Shown here piece by piece: positions 60,741-64,000 of a DNA stretch of 64,000 nucleotides (positions are counted from its first letter, which is position 1; every line of letters starts with the position of its first letter). The stretch spans positions 22,816,006 through 22,880,005 of the forward strand of contig CM046859.1 of the NCBI GenBank assembly GCA_025617745.1, in the 5' to 3' direction. The position numbers and the translations under genes were made by a program. Source of the DNA: Heliocidaris erythrogramma (Eukaryota > Echinodermata > Echinoidea > Camarodonta > Echinometridae). The notes under the pieces are model-generated. The model worked only from the letters and a program-made list of their open reading frames with translations. It was not told the DNA's origin and made no database searches.

Positions 60741-61903
60741 CACTGTAAAAAAATACCATAGTTTGTACTTAATTGAATTATGTTAAGATAGTGCCTTAAT
60801 ATTCTCAAGTAGTAGTAACTTAAAGGGATACTCAACCGCAGATTGTGGACGTGTTTATGCCGCGAGAAGGCACCGTGATCGTTAGATCGTTACCTGATCA
60901 TGCCGTTGCCCCGCGGGGCTCGAACTTCGGACAGACTGGTCGCCGCACAACATGCACGCTCCGCCTGAGCTCGAAGCTCTCGTGCGAGATTCGGTCGGCT
61001 TCGTGCAGTCGAAATGTAATCCCACTTAGTCCAACGGACGCGTTCGACGCACAAAGTTTGTGTACGAGTGAATGGGGCTTACGCAATCCCGACTTTCCCC
61101 ACGGCGGCCTGGCGGCGTATCCCTTTAAGGCTATTTCGAGTACAGTCTACTAAAAATAGCATGAAGTTATCATTACTTGAAAAAAAATCAAGTTGAGTTA
61201 AATTAACGTAAATAATTTAAGTATTGTAATCATGATAGATAACAATTTAAACAAAAATTATGACATGCTTAAACTTGTACCCATCTAACATTCACTACCA
61301 CTAATTCAATTTAGGATTTAACCAATTATTTACCACCATCACCAACAAACACTATTACATACGCTTTAATTTGACAACTACTGAAATGACTCCTAATTCT
61401 ATATACACGCATACTTGATCGTAGCATCTTAAAAAGAAAATTGGTTGACAATTTTCCTGAAATATCAAGTTTTGATTTGTTTTGAATTGGGTGACAATTA
61501 AAAATTGTCTTATCTTCTTATCTTTGCTTAAATGAATTAGGACATATTTTAAACTCCTTAAATCTTCATTCAACCACAAAAAAGAATTGTTTTATAAAAA
61601 TAAAAGAGATTAGTTTGGTTTTAATGAATATTCATGCATTATGTTAATACTTATATTACGCACTGCATCAGTCTTTACTTAAAAAAAAGATAAGTACAAT
61701 CAACATAAATTGTTGTATAACTTCTTATTTTGAGTAACGTTAATAAATTGATGGAAGTTGAAATTACTTGAATTTTCTTTTGTATCTAATTTTATTTTAA
61801 AATTTCACGTATATTATACTAAATTGAAATTTTGAGTTAGTAAGATTTAAATCGAGTGCGTAAGTTGCAAAAATTACCAATGAGCATATTATTTTTTACA
61901 GTG
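60741..61903. mobile_element. TA-type element with CACTGTAAAAA termini, copy 2, with nested element
   Basis: TA at 60739-60740 precedes CACTGTAAAAAAA, and TTTTTTACAGTG ends at 61903 followed by TA. From about 61215 to the right end it matches copy 1 (3340-4075). The left part is diverged and interrupted by the 301-bp insertion listed next. Confidence 0.8.
60824..61124. mobile_element. GC-rich TTAA-flanked element nested in the TA-type element
   Basis: TTAA at 60820-60823 and 61125-61128 brackets AGGGATAC and GTATCCCT. The 301-bp interior is far more GC-rich than its host and reads GCCGCGAGAAGGCACCGTG, CCCCGCGGGGCTCGAAC and the like. An open frame covers it on the plus strand from a non-ATG start and a shorter one on the minus strand, but neither looks like a transposase. 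The TTAA duplication and AGGG start match the elements at 26589 and 51656, although the interiors differ. Confidence 0.75.
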
Positions 61904-61929
61904 TAGTACCGGCAGCAGAATCACGAGTA

Positions 61930-62014
61930 TTGATAGTAAAGCAGAAGTAGTAGTACTAGTAGTATAGTAGAAGTAGTAGTAGTAGTGGTAGTAGTAGTAG
62001 TAGTAGTAGTAGAG

Positions 62015-62046
<32 letters not shown>

Positions 62047-62310
62047 CGGAGTTTGGTGATGGTGGTAGTAGTGGTAGCCATTTCCGAAGTAGCTATTTTC
62101 ATTGTTTAAAAATCACATAGCGTAAGCTATAACTGCTACTTCTTGCGACTGTACCTACTGTTGCGTATTACTAATCAGCTAATAGTACTGTAGCTGCTGC
62201 TCCTCATACTACTACTTACTACTCCATCTACTAGTGTACCACCTTTCCCGATTTTTACAACAACTTCTACTATACTATACTACTATACTATACTACTAGG
62301 CTACTACTTA
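61930..62310. repeat. Opposed AGT and ACT trinucleotide arrays
   Basis: AGT/GTA triplets dominate 61930-62060 on the plus strand. From about 62140 to 62310 the plus strand carries the complementary ACT/CTA triplets, so the two blocks are inverted relative to each other around AT-rich sequence. Confidence 0.7.
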
Positions 62311-62318
62311 TTCCTCTA

Positions 62319-62464
62319 CAGGGGCGGATCCAGGATTTTGTAAAAGAGGGGGCACAGAGCCGGAAAAGTACACAAGGAGGCATTTTTTTATTGTGTACTT
62401 AAGGTATATAATGCCAATTGGGTTTCAAAGGGGGGGGGGGCGATTCGCCCCCTGGATCCGCCCT
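62319..62464. mobile_element. CAGGGGCGGATCCAGG-family element with G11 tract
   Basis: CAGGGGCGGATCCAGG at 62319 pairs with CCTGGATCCGCCC ending at 62463. GAGGGGGCACAGAGCC lies inside the left end, and a run of 11 G lies at 62430-62440. It sits within the ACT-triplet block, which resumes on its right. Confidence 0.75.
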
Positions 62465-63915
62465 ACTCTTTTACTGCTACAACTACGAAGACTACTAGTT
62501 CTTCTCTTACTATTACTACTACTTGTGTGATAATAAAAGAGAAGTTTAATACCACAAATTGCACCAATACATATCTCACCTCAATAAGGAAACGGTTGGC
62601 AAAACAAACATTTTCGATCACCAAGCAAGGTGACTTGAAAGATATTAATCAGAAAATATGAAATGCTTTTGCAAACAAAATATTCACGTACTGCCACGCA
62701 TAGCTGGATTTGAATGACATAATGACCACCTATGCGGGGGGTTGTCGGGTTTACCAGTGCATGTAACAATACATTGGGTAAATCCCTGATACTGTTTTCT
62801 ACAGCGGATCAACCACAATATCATATCCCTGTCTGTGTAATTTAGCATATCTCGACGCTGGTTTTGTTCTTCGTATAGTTGTAGAATTACCGCTGTCTGC
62901 GAATTTCCGGCGTATATTGTTTTATTTCTTATGATATCGCACTAACATCACAACAGCGGATATTCTCGAAGTGCTAAAGTGTTGTAAACATTCACTGTCA
63001 CCATGAAGAAGCTGAAAGTGGTAAATAGAATTGTTGTTATAAATTTTGATCTTCATGTTTGCTTTTAGGACCGCTTGTAAAAAAAGAAGCCATGCATATG
63101 GTCGGATTTTAATGTATTAATTGGTAAACATTGTCAGTTCAGGTACTTAGCATGTATAAAAGGTTTAAACCGGCTGCTTACCTCGAAACGGTAGGTGGAT
63201 TGTGTTTGGGACAATTACATTTCAAGTTTTACATCACGGATATTCTAATCGACCATGTTGAAATATGCGAATACGTTTCCTTTACAATATTGATACTAGG
63301 TCGATATGGGAAATTCGAGGAAATGTGATTCGCGGTAATAAAACGTGATTGTGATATCTGTCGTTTGCAGTATCTGAATTATTCATACGATATTTTGCAT
63401 GCTGATTTCTACTTTTGCGCACACAATAATAATAATAGGGTCATGCTGGAGTCTGATGAATGCAGTTCGTAATGCATTCAGACCGTGCGTGTAAAAGAGT
63501 TTTAGTGTCAGATTTGCATGGATTGTGCGTGATGTGATGTTTTATCATACGCTATGACTAGTAATAGTGAATTGTTTTATCATAATCACATTCAAATCAT
63601 GAACTTATAATGGACTCACTGGAATGCAATGATGTTGGGATCATTGATAAGCGTGGGTGATACCGTGCGTTACGATTTGGCTTAAAATAAAAGACGAATT
63701 ATATTTTTTTTCTAAGCAAAAGCATGCCTGAAGAGAGGAAGTAGATTGGAGTTAGGTACAGGTTCACTGAGTTTTGTGATGTGATCGAGAAGGTGTGTGC
63801 ATGAATGCATGTTCACTTGGTCTGTATCACAGTTATCAGCCATGCTCTGTTCGAAACATTCCATCGTCCTTCATATAAAATGGCAACTCCGCAAGTTATA
63901 GCTCCACATATGTGA
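62465..63915. other. Non-coding stretch
   Basis: ACT triplets fade out by about 62525. An open piece after TGTCGTTTGCAG near 63371 runs about 33 codons but has no homology I recognise. The rest is of average composition. Confidence 0.4.
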
Positions 63916-63916
63916 C

Positions 63917-63948
<32 letters not shown>

Positions 63949-64000
63949 TTTATGGATAGCGTATAATACTTATAAAAAGTCGCTATGCGCTTCACATAGT
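63916..64000 (-). mobile_element. (AAT)n and probable SINE 3' end cut by the window edge
   Basis: About 11 AAT units at 63916-63948 are followed by GTTTATGGATAGCG and TCGCTATGCGCTTCACAT. An AAT run joined to a GCGCTT-type motif is how the minus-strand SINE at 25435 begins, so this is probably the 3' tail of another minus-strand SINE that continues beyond the window. Confidence 0.45.

Noticed and set aside
60845-61153. 102-codon frame in the GC-rich nested element
   Set aside because: It starts at a non-ATG codon, runs past the element's right end into host DNA, and has no transposase-like motif.

Overview
The window looks like repeat-dense, mostly non-coding animal DNA: intergenic or intronic sequence from a marine invertebrate deuterostome, most likely an echinoderm such as a sea urchin. 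That assignment is an inference from texture: AT-rich background, many (CT)n/(GA)n microsatellites, at least 28 poly-G/poly-C tracts of 10 or more, tRNA-derived SINEs with AAT-type tails, and many short DNA transposons with inverted termini. No full-length gene can be supported. Almost all long open frames come from microsatellites, purine tracts or transposon interiors, and several of them begin at non-ATG codons.

Coding candidates. The best is one exon-sized open frame at 15540-15722 (+). It is exactly 61 codons between a strong acceptor and a GTAAGT donor, encodes a hydrophobic segment followed by a proline/lysine-rich stretch, and lies just downstream of a CpG-rich block. Two weaker coding-like stretches, one acidic and one helical, sit at 11882-12160 and 12102-12227. 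A decayed LINE C-terminus may lie at 8134-8236 (-), and LINE 3' tails occur near 975-1016, 23307-23600 and 34880-35025.

Mobile elements by position. 494-654: SINE with a 7SL-like 5' end. 2585-2756: short inverted-terminus element. 3181-4075 and 60741-61903: two copies of a TA-flanked element with CACTGTAAAAA termini, the second carrying a nested 301-bp TTAA-flanked GC-rich element. 4483-5176: element packed with GAACTCGAGTTC palindromes. 7025-7440 and 58069-58454: two related elements. 10285-10430 and 33996-34135: a foldback family. 25435-25788 (-) and 40637-41238 (+, head-to-tail pair): tRNA-SINEs. 26589-27122 and 51656-52277: TTAA-flanked elements, the second with another element inside. 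33452-33935: TA-flanked element with inverted tRNA-like modules. 43551-43663: near-perfect palindromic element with a 5-bp duplication. 46250-46430: tRNA-headed SINE sharing its tail with the 7SL-headed one. 50605-50761: pogo/mariner-like miniature element.

Tandem and inverted DNA. 12231-13902 is a minisatellite whose units are built of palindromes, with an inverted stray unit at 14170-14209. 16875-17180 is a 78-bp minisatellite open on both strands. 35383-35627 holds two adjacent iteron-built palindromes. 57385-57578 is a perfect 85-bp inverted repeat with a 24-bp loop, inside a 13-bp direct repeat. The most unusual items are the two-headed SINE family, this perfect hairpin insertion, the palindromic minisatellite and the isolated exon.
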